The translations under genes were made by a program, and so were the position numbers. The notes beneath the pieces were generated by a model. That model saw only the letters and a program-made list of their open reading frames with translations. It had not been told where the DNA came from and ran no database searches. From Styela clava (taxonomy: Eukaryota; Chordata; Ascidiacea; Stolidobranchia; Styelidae), in the NCBI RefSeq assembly GCF_964204865.1, contig NC_135261.1, positions 6,944,001 through 7,008,000 of the forward strand: 64,000 bases of DNA. The letters are read 5' to 3'. This document shows, one piece after another, positions 26,001 through 35,905 of this stretch; the stretch's first letter is position 1; each line of letters begins with the position of its first letter.

Positions 26001-29000
26001 AACCGGACACGCGGCCATGGTTTGCCATATGATTAGATCGTCTTGTTGATAAATATGTGAATCCTATTGATTACTGAAGCTTCCTTGTTTACTTGTGAAA
26101 TTTCATTTCTATATTCTGTTTAGATCTTTGTTACGGTCGCAACTACAAAAGCAGAATATTATTTTTCTCTGCTTGTCGTCACATGATGGCGCTGTTTTCC
26201 AAATCGTATTTCAAAGAAAATTTATTTGAGCATGTTCTCAACCTATTTCATGATCCTGTTGCCAACGTCAGATTGAGTCTTTGCAGTATATTACCAAGGT
26301 ATGATGTTGTTATGTTCCCGTGGTGAAAATTATGAAGTGAACATAATGCTAAAAATATGGTTTACAGAATTAGGTTATTACTAGATCTGTTAAACATCTG
26401 TATTCATTTCAAGTGAAAAGCAGGTAGAGATGACGAAGAAATTGAGTTTTATTTGAAAGCAACAATTTTTTCGTATAGATGTGTCGTGAGAAGGGCTGGG
26501 AATTTTAGGGAAAACACTTTGACCGTTAACCGGGTAGAATTAACCGGTTAACTGCCGCGTGATGTTTGGCGTAATAATTATAATTTCAGCTTGTTACGGT
26601 ACAATGGTTATAAAGCAATTTCGCATATCGGTATCCTGGTATCGCTCAAAATTATTCACGAATCGAGATAGTTTCATGATTCCTCTGCTGCAAAAGATAA
26701 GCAGAGTGGTTCAGGCATGTGGAAATATTTTAGAAAACCTGATTCCGTTATTAAACGTCATATATGTGACAATTCTACTACTATGTGCAAATTCTACTTT
26801 GAGATATATATCATAAAGAAAAACGGCATCAACTGCACATTTGTTGTATGACATTGGATGTCCGATTTTGCAATGAAATCGTGAACAATATATTTCGAAA
26901 TCGACCGAAAACTGATTCTGAATTCATCATTGTAAATTTTCATTATCAGCGACTCTGGTGCTTCCATTATTTTTCACATTTTTTGATTCTTACCCACTCA
27001 GTTACGCCGCAAGAGATAAATTGCGATGTCGTAATCATATTTGACAAAATTGTACGGTATAAAGATGATTTGTACCTAAGATGTCAGTTAACGGTTAAAA
27101 TAAATCATAACCGTTAACCAGATGAAATCGGTTAGCCGGATAACCATTCCCAGCCCTAGTCGTGAGTTTTTTTTCTGATAATTTGGCGCGGCATGAACAA
27201 AAACTTTGGGAACCACTGCTTTAATACCGCTGTATTGCACTCGTTGAAGAGCTGCTCTTATCTTGTGACCCCATAAAACATTTGTAGTAATGCTATATAA
27301 TAATTTTATAATGAGAAAATATTCATGTTCATGATTTTTTAGTTGAATTAATTTTAAATTTTACTTTTGCAGTTTGAAATCTCTTCTGAAATTGCCAAGA
27401 GATCGAGCATTACATCAGCAACTTGAATCAAGCGTTCGACATCTGTTGTCGTCAGAAAAAGATAGAGACGTCAGTAGTTCAGTGAGATTTGCAATACTAG
27501 AACTCGATCGGACTGAAGTCGCCATGGAGTCGGTACGTTTGACGTTAACATCATAGTTTTATTTCTTACTTCTGAATGCTGTTTCACGCTATATTCAAAA
27601 CAAAATCTAAATTTTGTTTTCTAAAGTTTTATGAATCATTCTATCAGAGGCAAAATAGCTTATTCAATCTGACCTGCGCTTCAGAAAATTAAAACCCTTT
27701 TTTCCCAGTTTTAAAATTAAAATTTGATTCTCAAACATGTTTCAGCTTACACAAGGAACATTTATGGCCGATGATCTTCATGATCAAAAGAAGGAAGAAG
27801 AGGAAAGATTGTTGATTGAAAGAGAAGAAAGATCTAAAGATGATGACAGGTTTGTTGATACTCTGTAAAGGTTTGCACCTTCGCAGGTTCGAACCCGGTG
27901 GAGGGAGAAGCCGGGGCCCTCGTCTTTATGGGATTGTTTACATAATTATATAGAATGATCATCTATAGGGCTGTTCTGATATATTAGAAATATAATTTTT
28001 GAATTTGAGATCTGCAACGCATCACCTATGTCGCTCAAGTTGAAGTCAAAACACGGCAGTTTCATTTTTATGGATACACTATTACTGATTTTTGGAATAC
28101 AATCACCCAACTATATTTAAGGGCATATTATAATTCATATTTATTACACAACAAAATGTATGTATGGATCATTATGTTGTTGTTCTTGTTGGTATTTTTC
28201 TTTATGTTGTTATGAAAACATCACTTTTCTGGACTACTGAACCAATTGCTGGACAAATTTCTTTGTGATTCGTTTTTTGCGTGCGGTGACATCATCAAAA
28301 ATTGCCCGCGTTGTGGCAGCCTCGCTTTCGCGTTAGTTATGAAGACTGCCATACCAGTAGTCTACTGTTAACTTTTATGTTATTTTCTTCAAATATGCGT
28401 TTCAGACCTCAATTCATTCTGTTAGAATTTTAGTTTATGTCACTCTCTGTAAACCACATTTTAAGAACTTAAAATCCTTTTCCAGATCTCTCAAAAATAT
28501 GGACAGTAGCTTCAATTCCTCAGTTGGCAAGGAAGGATCAACCAATTCATGGCCAGATAAATCGAATCGACATCGTAAACAACGTCGAGCTTCGAAAAAT
28601 TCTTTAGCAGCTGGTTCATCTTCAGCTAACACTCCAACTTCAAACCATAAAGGTTAGTGGAAAAAGATTTGTGTATTTAGTTTCTCGTGCACTAGACGAT
28701 TTTTTGAGGGAGCGTGAAGCAAATTAAAAATATTCTTGCCCGCATTATGTTGAATATTTACATTGCAAAATTGTCATTTTTTTCATTATTTACGTTCCAC
28801 CCACGTATTTCCAACATGTTTTTTAAATAAAATATACTTTCTCCTTGCTATCTGTTATTCGTAGCTTATTATTATCTACTACCGGTGGTTATTTTTGAGA
28901 TGAGGTGCAAGACTTGACAAATTCGAAAAAGAGGAAGCGGCACCAAAAATTTGAGAACCTGTTCTAGATAATCCCTAATGTTAAGAATTTACTATTTCGA

Positions 29001-32000
29001 ATTTAATAATTTTTGGATTATTGAAACCGTATTCAACTCATTTCTTTCCTTTATACAGTAAATGGCACTCGACATAAAAGCACTCATCATCTAGTAGGCA
29101 CTCAGCAGACTCCCGTGTTCTTACACCAGAAAGATGGACTTCCAAGCAGTACAGGTTTGTAAGAAATGAGTTTTTTTATCATAGTAGATATCATGAAATG
29201 AATCGATGAATAGATATCAGTCAAATGAACATAATTTTTTTATTAATATTTTTACGTACAGTACTTTTACCCTTTCACTCTGTATGAGCAACGACTAATT
29301 ATTAAAAGATATTTTATTGTCCAAGTTCAAGCATTTGAAACAAAAAAATGGCTAACTAATCCCATACCTGATGGTAACAGAACGAGAGGCTGTGGTTCTC
29401 AATGTGATTAAGCCGTCCTATCGGCTTTCCTCTCCCCGGGATAAATATGTTAATCCTATCCTATTTAAATTATACAAAAAAATATAATTGTGATAAACTA
29501 CACCCTGAGTGAGGTGCTGGGATTGAGTATTTTGGTTGGAACCGGATTATTCAACTTTGCCAGTTGTATTCTTAAAAAATAATTTTCTTTTTCAGCGGTC
29601 CAGTATAGTGGCTTACCATCTGGGACATCACATTCACCGATACCAGCAAAACGCCCAAGTAAATTTCCTCCTCCGTCCAGTACTCTGACAAGTGTGTCAA
29701 ATTCCACCTCATCACCATATGCAGCATTTGTCAACTCCTCACAATCATTGTCTGATTCGAAATTGAACGCCGTGTCAGGAGGATCAAGTAACCATTCAAG
29801 GTAAGATGGGATTTTATAACACTCCTGTTTGCAATTTTTTGAATCTTTTAATAATAAAATTTTGAGTTTTTTTGAGTTGCCTTTATGCAAGGGCGCATCA
29901 ATAATAAATTTGAATAGCAGGGGTTACAACACATATTACAGGGGAGTCACAATACGTGAAACCTCCGTTCTGGCTTTCCAACTGCCTCTCTGGTATGTTC
30001 TCGATCTAATCTCTTGCGAAACTGTGTTATACTACGATGACCGTTATTAAGCGGACTTGTGAAGCCACGATTAAAAAAAAAATCCAAGAGCACTCATTTC
30101 TTTATCAAATAAAACACTAGCAACTCAATTTTTTGTTTGTTGACCTTAGTAAATTTTTAGGTGAAAAAGGTGAAACTTAATGAACATTATATTTTAGGTC
30201 GGACACAACGTTCTCACACAAACCAGACAGAATTCGATCTCCTCACTCAAGTGTGTTACTCTCTCATAGGACATCAAGTACTCATGGTGAGTAATGTTAC
30301 AAACCTAAACTGTCATAATAATAATCATGGATGGCCAAAACCGATAAATTTTGTATTCCAAATACATACTAAAATAATCTTTTTGGATATGAAATATCGT
30401 ATATATTCTGAAATGAGTCTATTCCACAAGTGATTTTCTTTGAGACAATTGTAACTTCGTGTGAATAACTTCATTTATGCAGAACAATTGAGATAAACAT
30501 TGAATGTTTTATTGAATCCTCTATTTTTTTTAAATGCCATTTTTAGATGAAAACATTTTAAATTCTTCCTAAAATCAAGAATTTAATAAATCAAACATAT
30601 CCATTTTGGGGCGCATGTTCCCTAAACGCTGTAAGTACTTCTAGTTGGCGTGGCACAAACATTTTTGCATAGGTCATTCCCAACCCCCACCTGACTACGC
30701 CATCCAAAAATTCCGTCACTACGACATCACAATCACGTCATAGAGATTGCCAAGGTATACACCCATGATTGCCCAAAATGGCATCTCCGCCGGCGATAAC
30801 TTTAGTTAGAAATGACGCCCTGCCAAATAAGAGTACTTCACGGCGTTTAGTGAACTATCCCCCAATTTGGAATGTATTCAAATATTCGATTCGTTTTGAA
30901 CATCATCGCTAATAATATCATCTTACTTTGAGTCACATCTTGTTATGTCTTGAAATTAGGCAATGAAGATCACCTAAAAATTTATGTGAAGTGAGAATAT
31001 GATACTTCCAATTCTTTTCTCATTCATGTGCGACCCGAGTCAGATATGGATCTAAAAGCGTTAATAAATAAGTAAGAAAAAAGTGATAATTTCACAGACT
31101 TGTCTAAAATATTTCCGAATTGATATTAATTGCATACTGAAAATAGTCTTTTATCATCCATAAAATTATTGGTACTCCCGTAGTATATGAACCAAGATGG
31201 CGGACAACGGAACGTAGTGTGTGTACCAGGTTAGGTTTAGGCCATAATTTGAGGTACAAATACTACGGGAGTCACTTGGCTAGTCCCCGAACTCGTAATA
31301 GAACTAAAAATGGAAAAATTGGAATAAAATTATGGCCTAACCCTAACCTGGCACACATACTACAGGAGTACCGTATTATTTTGTTTTGTTGCGAATGTGT
31401 GAGCTTGCTGTAAACTAAATTTTAAAGTATTTTACTTTTTTTCTTAATCTTAGCCAACGAAACAAAGACGAGAAAAGGTACAAACAATGTGGTAACTTCG
31501 GGAAGTTCACTTTCAAAATCAAATTCCAGGAGTTCTAGACAAACTACTGGAACTGGGAAATCTGACACGTAAGCGTGTTTCATAGTTTTAGGTCAATTTG
31601 TATTCAAATTTAGGTGCTCCCGAAGTATGCGAACATCGGAACATAACATGGGTAACAGGTTAGGGTTAGGCGATAATTTTTTTCCAATTTTCCTTATTTT
31701 AGTCCTATTATCAGTTCGAAGACTAGCCAAGAGCCTCCCGTAGTATTTATACCTAAAGTTATGGCCTAACCCTAACCTAGTACACATATTACATTCCGAT
31801 GTCCGCCATCTTGGTTTGCATACTTCGAGAGCCCCCAAATTTATGATCAAGAGGTTATAAGCCAGATCACATGATATGTGTTTATCGATCTCGGAGTGTA
31901 CATACGGATCGGATCGTTTTGTTATTATGTTATTGCTGGTATTGTTAGTCATTGTTTCCTTCTTGTAAAAAATACGCTTTTATCATTAGTTCTCAATGGC

Positions 32001-32334
32001 TTTGAAATTCTCAGTGGTTGAAGATTGTATTTTTTGCTATTTCAAAATTTGTGGGCTCTGTAGGATTCATTTTTTGTCATCATAAAAATTGAAAATTACG
32101 CATCTTGTGGCGCTGTTGGTGGTCAAGCGAACAGGTATGGAAATAGTTAGTCAGATATTTGTTTCAGATGCATGGACTTCCCAAACTTTATGGCTTGGCT
32201 ACAATGAAACGTCACGGCCCCAGCTCTGCTCTCCAACCCTGTTTAAATCACATTATTTATTTTCCAACAGCAAGAAAAAAACACAGAACAGCACTACAAG
32301 GAAAAAATCTGACAGAAGTGATCTCGCCCGATAG
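11052..32334 (+). CDS. PPP4R4: Protein phosphatase 4 regulatory subunit 4 (PPP4R4), 23 exons, complete
   Basis: Exons: 11052-11138, 11648-11721, 12734-12855, 15392-15520, 15768-15948, 17034-17141, 17965-18086, 18450-18572, 18816-18917, 21061-21245, 22286-22405, 23233-23397, 24038-24226, 25077-25182, 26124-26298, 27373-27532, 27746-27849, 28486-28652, 29059-29154, 29596-29800, 30198-30286, 31454-31568, 32271-32334; 2988 nt, 995 aa, all phases compatible. Residues to about 716 are helical HEAT repeats with PPP4R4 landmarks (NAWLETLLSV-like AWLETLLSVI, LCQDVDYEVR, IRHNRKQEQK, NLFHDPVANVRLSLCSILP, ILELDRTE). Then a charged coiled coil (about 725-750) and a Ser/Thr-rich basic tail, longer than in the 873-aa human protein. 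PPP4R4 binds the PP4 catalytic subunit in the cytoplasm. Intron 5 is GC-AG. A possible ATTAAA poly(A) signal lies at 32487-32492. Confidence 0.95.
11930..12247 (+). repeat. tRNA-derived SINE, near full-length copy
   Basis: The head resembles a tRNA: an A-box-like TGTGGCTCATCGTGCTAAGCG and a B-box GGTTCGAATC at about 12003. The body (CTCGTCGCCGTAGGGTGGTT, ATCAAGTCCATGCATCTG, CTAACTAAT-CCCATA-CCGAC-GGAC) and tail (CTTCCTCTCTCCC...ATATATAAATCC) recur many times in the window. Sits in PPP4R4 intron 2. The pol III promoter gives the orientation. Confidence 0.75.
13161..13315 (-). repeat. SINE copy, degraded, reverse orientation
   Basis: Reads as the reverse of the SINE body: CATGTCAGG-TTAG, TTGTTTCAGATACATGGACT and GGTGGAGGC...CATGAACCAC. 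It lies in PPP4R4 intron 3, close to the Tigger element. Confidence 0.55.
13717..14967 (-). pseudogene. Tigger/pogo transposase, split by one in-frame stop
   Basis: The N-terminal frame (14967-14623, 114 aa) has a psq/CENP-B-type helix-turn-helix (YRAAFKLEVVDYAE, then VRDWRKQK) and the start of the second CENP-B HTH (ELEKELYDWIVDQRSSG). It stops at a TAG (14625-14623) after NGWAQ. The same frame continues immediately as FMRRHGLALRQ and runs 300 aa to 13717. This part holds the DDE domain: NMDETP (first Asp), VWDQFRSH (second), LQPLDVVLNKPFK (third), about 35 residues between the last two, and an acidic C-terminus. The only visible lesion is the single stop, so the copy is presumably inactive unless the stop is read through. 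Confidence 0.92.
15046..15161. repeat. Tandem subterminal repeat inside the Tigger element
   Basis: Two nearly identical units of about 52 bp, starting AATGTCAAATGCATGCTGAG (15046) and AATGTCAAACGCACGCTGAG (15110), 64 bp apart, both ending in GTGCTTGCACGAAATCG. They lie between the transposase start and the right terminal repeat, a common place for transposase-binding sites (inference). Confidence 0.75.
16125..16400 (+). repeat. Dispersed repeat shared by PPP4R4 introns 5 and 13
   Basis: Aligns by eye with 24425-24710: both contain ACTTGGCACA, the block AACTAAAATAAAAAT, TAAAACTGACAATA, TTGCACAAAAGATC-AATCTT and ACTGGTTCCAAAT in the same order. No ORF. Probably a non-autonomous transposon relic. 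The rest of the long intron 5 (15949-17033) holds a GTGCGCCT-end element and nothing else I can name. Confidence 0.6.
16745..16975. mobile_element. GTGCGCCT-end MITE, near complete
   Basis: Begins ATTTTACGGACCATAAGAGGCACC and ends AGTGTGCCTTATTGTTCGTAAAAT, imperfect inverted ends of about 22 bp. The interior has the family blocks (AAAGCACTATCTGATCCATACATTAGGCGCA). It lies in PPP4R4 intron 5 about 60 bp before exon 6. Confidence 0.7.
17275..17800. repeat. Probable hAT-like relic in PPP4R4 intron 6
   Basis: The block begins GTCAGCGATGGCGAACCTTTTTCAATGAGTGGGTC, which resembles hAT termini of the type found elsewhere in the window, and ends near CAGTATGAGAAACCCTACTTG. There is no coding frame of note. 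Ends uncertain. Confidence 0.4.
18640..18725 (-). repeat. SINE fragment
   Basis: Carries CGTCCGGTTACCATTTCCCGTCGGGTATGAGA, the reverse of the SINE segment TCTCATACCCGAC-GG...GGTAACCGGACG. In PPP4R4 intron 8. Confidence 0.5.
19480..20200 (+). repeat. TTCGAATA-rich dispersed repeat in PPP4R4 intron 9
   Basis: GGGATGGACATTTTCGAATG, TCGAATCGAATCTCGAATACTTGGAAGA and CACTCAAACAGTTCACTGAGTG recur in similar order at 37355-37530 in SEC24 intron 19. Related TATTCGAATATTCGATT-type ends occur at 23480-23840 and 30325-30910. Probably a hAT-type non-autonomous family. The remainder of this 2.1-kb intron holds a SINE fragment and nothing else I can identify. Confidence 0.5.
20570..20690 (-). repeat. SINE fragment
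   Basis: GCTAACCAGTCCATGTCAGATATGGGA-CAGTTAACCAGTTATTTGTTTCAGATGCATGGACT is the reverse of the SINE central body. It lies in PPP4R4 intron 9. Confidence 0.6.
21480..21625 (+). repeat. SINE 3' half
   Basis: ATCAAGTCCATGCATCTGAAACAAATAACTGGCTAACTAATCCCATACCCGACATGGACTGG followed by CCGTGGTTCGCCATATGATTAGAC and the tail CTCTCCCCGGGATAAATATGTAAATTC. This gives a clear view of the family's 3' end. In PPP4R4 intron 10. Confidence 0.7.
22469..22793 (+). repeat. TTGGACAC...CTCTCG dispersed element
   Basis: Starts TTGGACACAAAATGTACG, contains GACCAATTGCTTTGAATTCTCAGTG and ends TTGAGCACTACTCTCTCG. This is the same family as the inverted pair at 51840-52081 and 52817-53058. In PPP4R4 intron 11. Confidence 0.6.
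23048..23165 (+). repeat. SINE 3' fragment
   Basis: TTCATGCATCTGAAACAAATAACTGGCTAACTAATCCCATACCCAGCATGGACTGG...CACCGTGGTTCGTCATATCATTAAGCTGTCTCATCG matches the copy at 21480-21625. It is in PPP4R4 intron 11, ending about 70 bp before exon 12. Confidence 0.65.
24425..24710 (+). repeat. Second copy of the intron 5/13 dispersed repeat
   Basis: See the copy at 16125-16400: ACTTGGCACAATCAAAT, AACTAAAATAAAAATGAGATAAA, GCACAAGAGATCAAATCTT and ACTGGTTCCAAATATTT occur in the same order. It ends near AAGTTGGTGTCAAAAAAG. In PPP4R4 intron 13. Confidence 0.6.
25385..25705 (-). repeat. SINE, near full-length, reverse orientation
   Basis: Reads on the minus strand from a tRNA-like head with a partial B-box (reverse of GTGAACCCACGCAGG) through the family body (GACTTGATGGTGGAGGAAGCC reversed) to the tail reverse TAGGATAGGATTTACATA. 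It lies in PPP4R4 intron 14, just upstream of another copy in the opposite orientation at 25880-26065. Confidence 0.7.
25880..26065 (+). repeat. SINE copy, forward
   Basis: GTTCAAATC-, CTCCTCGTCGCCGTAGGGTGGTTCACGG, GACTAATCCCACACCAGACATGAACTGG and TGATAAATATGTGAATCCTATTGAT define the copy. With the reverse copy at 25385-25705 it makes an inverted SINE pair in PPP4R4 intron 14, ending about 60 bp before exon 15. Confidence 0.65.
26491..27158. mobile_element. hAT-type MITE with 8-bp target duplication
   Basis: Ends AAGGGCTGGGAAT and ATTCCCAGCCCTA are inverted, with GGTTAACCGG-like subterminal motifs. The element is flanked by exact 8-bp direct repeats GTCGTGAG (26483-26490 and 27159-27166), the hAT signature. 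It is 668 bp with no transposase. It lies in PPP4R4 intron 15. A longer copy interrupted by another element is at 52468-53414. Confidence 0.88.
28145..28375 (+). repeat. TTGGACAC-family element, partial
   Basis: GTATGTATGGATCATTATGTTGTTGTTCTTGTTGG, TGGACTACTGAACCAATTGCTGGACAAATTTC and GGTGACATCATCAAAAATTGCC match the family consensus (GGATCGTTTC, GACCAATTGCTTTG, GACGTCATCAAAATT). In PPP4R4 intron 17. Confidence 0.5.
29325..29465 (+). repeat. SINE 3' half
   Basis: TCAAGCATTTGAAACAAAAAAATGGCTAACTAATCCCATACCTGATGG, GGCTGTGGTTCTCAATGTGATTAAGCC and CTTTCCTCTCCCCGGGATAAATATGTTAATCCTATCCTAT. This is one of the best-preserved tails. In PPP4R4 intron 19. Confidence 0.7.
31171..31372. mobile_element. 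Palindromic MITE with telomere-like motifs, copy 1
   Basis: Starts GGTACTCCCGTAGTATATGA and ends CATACTACAGGAGTACC; subterminal CCAGGTTAGGTTTAGGCC faces GGCCTAACCCTAACCTGG. The two halves can pair over most of their length. It also contains CCAAGATGGCGG. Located in PPP4R4 intron 21. Other copies: 31613-31836, 32527-32636 and 42911-43124. I associate this sequence type with Ciona intergenic DNA, from memory only. Confidence 0.8.
31613..31836. mobile_element. Palindromic MITE, copy 2
   Basis: Starts GGTGCTCCCGAAGTATGCGA and ends GTTTGCATACTTCGAGAGCCCC; AACAGGTTAGGGTTAGGCG and GGCCTAACCCTAACCTAG face each other, with CTATTATCAGTTCGAAGACTAGCC between. In PPP4R4 intron 22. Confidence 0.78.
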
Positions 32335-32526
32335 TTTATCACATGACTGGGCTCTATGCGCAATGTCTCCCAAGATTCTCAACAATGAACCACCACATGC
32401 CAATGTTCAGATTCTATATACAACAAGAGTATGTTTGCCAAACATAATACATCGATAAATCAAGAATTATCTGTGACATGTGATTGATTAAATATAATCA
32501 ACTATGCATCAAAACAGTGGCAAAAG

Positions 32527-32636
32527 GGCGCTCAGAAGTATTTGTACCAAGATGACACACAACCTGAACAACCGTAACCTGGTACACATACTATCTTCAG
32601 GTTGTGTGTCATCGGATACGGATACTTCCGAAGCAC
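32527..32636. mobile_element. Palindromic MITE, short copy
   Basis: GGCGCTCAGAAGTATTTG at one end and CGGATACTTCCGAAGCACC at the other; AAGATGACACACAACCTGA pairs with TCAGGTTGTGTGTCATC. It is a deletion derivative of the telomere-like palindrome family that kept the ends and a short stem. Confidence 0.65.
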
Positions 32637-32884
32637 CGGCAAAAGATATTTGATATTATTATATCTAAAGTGTTGCAAAAATGCTTTCAACTTAAATTCT
32701 AACAAGTAATGAGCGCTACCTTGAATTTCACTCCGTCCTGTTATATTACAAACTTTCAATCGCAGTTGGATTCAGCAATACCTCAGCTGTTTGTAACACA
32801 TTTGCCGTTCAGTTTTTTCTCCACTAGCTCATAAACCTAACTCTTGCAGTAATGTGAGGCTTAAATATCTTCTTACCTTCAAAT

Positions 32885-33315
32885 CAAGGGTCGGCAAACT
32901 ACGGAGCAATATAATCTGGCCTGCGACGCTTCACTGAATTATATTAACAAAACAGTTATATTGACGATTATATTCTTTATGTGACAGAATTTGGTTTGAG
33001 ACACTAAATTATATTATAACCTAACAAGTATATAATTCACAATCACTCGTTTAATGAGCCTATAATTGATTATAATTAGACAAATGGCAACAGTATGTAA
33101 AAAAGTTGATGCTGAGTGCAAATGGTTTAATGAAGCAGAAAATATTCAAATGATCAGGGTTCGCGCACTGCTTGAAATTTAACTGAAATCTGTGAAAAAA
33201 ATGTGATTCATAAGCCATTTCCTCGGTTTTTAACTTTCTAAAAATATGTGCGGCCCGCCAATGACTTGCGACCTTCAATTTTAGCCCACGAACGACAAAA
33301 GTTAGCCGACCCCTG
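32885..33315. mobile_element. hAT MITE (431 bp) with 8-bp target duplication
   Basis: Left end CAAGGGTCGGCAAACTACGG, right end AAAGTTAGCCGACCCCTG, the common hAT/Charlie-type terminus. Flanks CTTCAAAT (32877-32884) and CTTTAAAT (33316-33323) match at 7 of 8 bases, as expected for a hAT target duplication. A GCGGCCCGCC block sits inside the right end. Confidence 0.88.
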
Positions 33316-33994
33316 CTTTAAATAAACATTTTGTCTCGCGACGTTTTTCGTAATTTTTAACTAGCTCATAACTCAGGAATGTCTTCATTCATTTTACTCA
33401 CGGTACTAGATATAAAAATACAACACACATGCATGTACGAAGTATTTTTTTTTTAATTTTTACTCCAGCCCGCCTTGGTAATTTTTAACATTTTCTGTAT
33501 GTACTAAAATCTTCAATTTTTTTGTTTTGATTTCATATATTTTACATTATTAAGTCTTTTTCCAGTATATTTTAATAGTTTTCAATAAGAAATGTGGCAT
33601 TTTTTAAATTATATAATGGACTTGCAAATATAGATTTGGTCAAAATTGTACCATTCGCCTTTTGAGGCTGATTTTCATATCAGAAGGTGTTTTTCATCCA
33701 CAATGTATTATCATCCTTTTACGCTCTGTCTTTTTTTGTAATTTTTGTACACTGTTTTCTTTGTAATGCTCTACTCTTCACATTTATATACAGCCTACAT
33801 TGTAGTCTGATTTTTTTAAATGAAATGTGGGCGGTAATGTGATAAGAGACAGTTACTGAGAAAATGGGAGGCTCGCGGGGCTATGGTATGACAGTACTGT
33901 GCGAGATGCACCTTTACAAATTTTTAATAAGTCAGTTAGTTCTCAATATATAGCTTAACCAGGTTTGTTGTTTTTTAATCAGTAATTGTTTAAT

Positions 33995-34224
33995 AATTAG
34001 ATGAAGAATGGATTAAGCCACTTTTACAATGTGTCCTTAAAATTGCGAAGGAAATTTATCGATACCATATATTGTTTCGGTCCTCACAGATGTATTTTTA
34101 CTTAATTTAATACATCTGTTAGGACCGAAACAATATATGGTATCGATAAATTTCCTTTGCAATTTTAAGGACACGTTTTACGATAAGCAGACGGTTTGTG
34201 GCTTACTCTAACCTTCATTTAATT
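33995..34224. repeat. Large imperfect palindrome (about 230 bp)
   Basis: Inner arms 34031-34096 and 34109-34174 are reverse complements over 66 nt with about two mismatches, around a 12-nt AT loop. Outer arms 33995-34021 and 34198-34224 (AATTAGATGAAGAATGGATT / AATCC-like TTACTCTAACCTTCATTTAATT) also pair well. It could be a foldback MITE or the source of a long hairpin RNA. There is no ORF. Confidence 0.85.
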
Positions 34225-34817
34225 GAGCCAAACGAGATAGATGAAATTGTGCATTGCATATCATCGACAGCAGAGCAAGTCTGTGGAGAGCTTCCCTAAG
34301 ATATCGATGCCTGATTGTATCTTGCTTTGTTCAGAGCAAAAGGATGAGTAAGCATTGTCTTAAAAATTAGTGGCCACCAACTTTACGATCCCTATTCGAT
34401 TACCAAGTACTTTTTTTGACTGGTTAACTCAGGTTTCACAATTCCAAAATGTTGAATTCAAGCTAAACCTCGTATTCGGATAACGAATACAGATCTCTAT
34501 ACTCTTCACACAGACACAAAAAAGTTCACAATTATATCTTCAGCGACTTTGTTTATACACATATCATATTATTTTCATAGCAATAGATAGATAAGATATT
34601 TTAGTGACACTTTTCATATTATAAACAACAAACAATTCTATCAACAACTAACTGTTTTGAGCTGACAACAAAATGGCGCAAAATAACAATATGCATTAAG
34701 TTTGCGAATCCTTAATTACAAGTCGCAAAACATTGCACAAAGCAGTAAAGATTCTCTACAAATAGCAGCCATTCCCCGACAACAATCTAAAACACCCAAA
34801 CTAACTTAATCTGAATT

Positions 34818-34903
34818 TATTTATGTCTGATTATACTTGAACAAGCATGGTATCATTCTGAAAGCCTAAACTTATTCCTTGTTGAAGTATAATCAGAATA
34901 AAT
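34818..34903. repeat. Hairpin of pre-miRNA-like size
   Basis: Arm TTTATGTCTGATTATACTTG (ending at ACAAG, 34845) pairs with CTTGTTGAAGTATAATCAGA (from 34878) with about three mismatches and a loop of about 32 nt. It may instead be a short MITE. Confidence 0.5.
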
Positions 34904-35584
34904 GCGATAGTATCAAGAAAATAACAAAAAAAAAATTATTTGTGGGAAAAATCCGGCACTGCCATTTTAAGTGTTTTTTTGTCGAAAAATATTTAAATTT
35001 AGTTCAAGTGGCCCAGTTTTTAGTCAAATTTTGCAAATAACAAACACAAATCAAAAATATTCATAACAAAATCAAATTCTTTGCTACAACTAGTTTACTT
35101 AAATTCCAGTTTTCTTCGGGTGCATTTAATAAAGTACTACCAGTTGAAAAAGTTTGAAGTGAAACTAATGCGAAAAAAATATTATATCTTTAACAAACAC
35201 TTCTATCATCCATTCTCTCCCTTTTATGATTAATGTTTCAAAAACACAAAAATAAATTATCAATGTATTTACAAGAATAGTTTTTTTTATGCCAGAATAG
35301 CGAAAGCTGAAATTAACATAGATAAAATGTTCTTTTCTCAAGTCCACATTTCCTAGTGTAAAGCATGAACTAATGATAAAACATGCCTCGGTGTCACATT
35401 TTAGGCACAGTTCACTGAAATCCCACTTTATTAGAGAATTCCTTGAAATAGTTTTGGCATTTTTCAATCATAAGCAATAATTTTCAGTGCTGGTAAGGGG
35501 TAATGTTACCATACACGGACCAAGCTTCAATACCACTTATAATTAATGGCACACATGTGATTTGATGTAGTAGGCAATATACGA

Positions 35585-35905
35585 TAGTATAACTCAGAAA
35601 CACTCTAAATTGTTGATAGAGTCAAACAATGCTACAGTATTTCGAAACTGACAATGCAGAAAAAAGCATTGACCCGTGTTCTTTATCATTTTTTAAAGAA
35701 TATAACTCTCATACTGACTCAGAGTATAACTCAAATACTCTCTCAATTGGTAATAGAGCCAAATATTGCAAAAAGAGTTTTGATCCATATTCCTTATCAT
35801 TTTTTTAGAGAGTATAACGCTCATACTCACTCTGAGTATAATCGGATACTTTTATGGAGTGCAACACAGATACTCTTTCAATTGTTGATACATCCAAACG
35901 TCTAT
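35585..35905. repeat. Degenerate tandem repeat, about 3 units of 140 bp
   Basis: AACTCAGAAACACTCTAAATTGTTGATAGAGTCAAAC (35590), AACTCAAATACTCTCTCAATTGGTAATAGAGCCAAAT (35730) and CAACACAGATACTCTTTCAATTGTTGATACATCCAAAC (35863) start successive units; CTTTATCATTTTTT-AGA and ACTCTCATACTGACTC-GAGTATAA also repeat. A plus-strand frame through it is a by-product. Confidence 0.7.

Noticed and set aside
31219..31413. ORF in the palindromic MITE read as a protein
   Set aside because: The frame is a consequence of a repeated non-coding element.
35585..35905. CRISPR-like array
   Set aside because: Units are about 140 bp and degenerate, with no short constant repeats or unique spacers, and the genome is eukaryotic.
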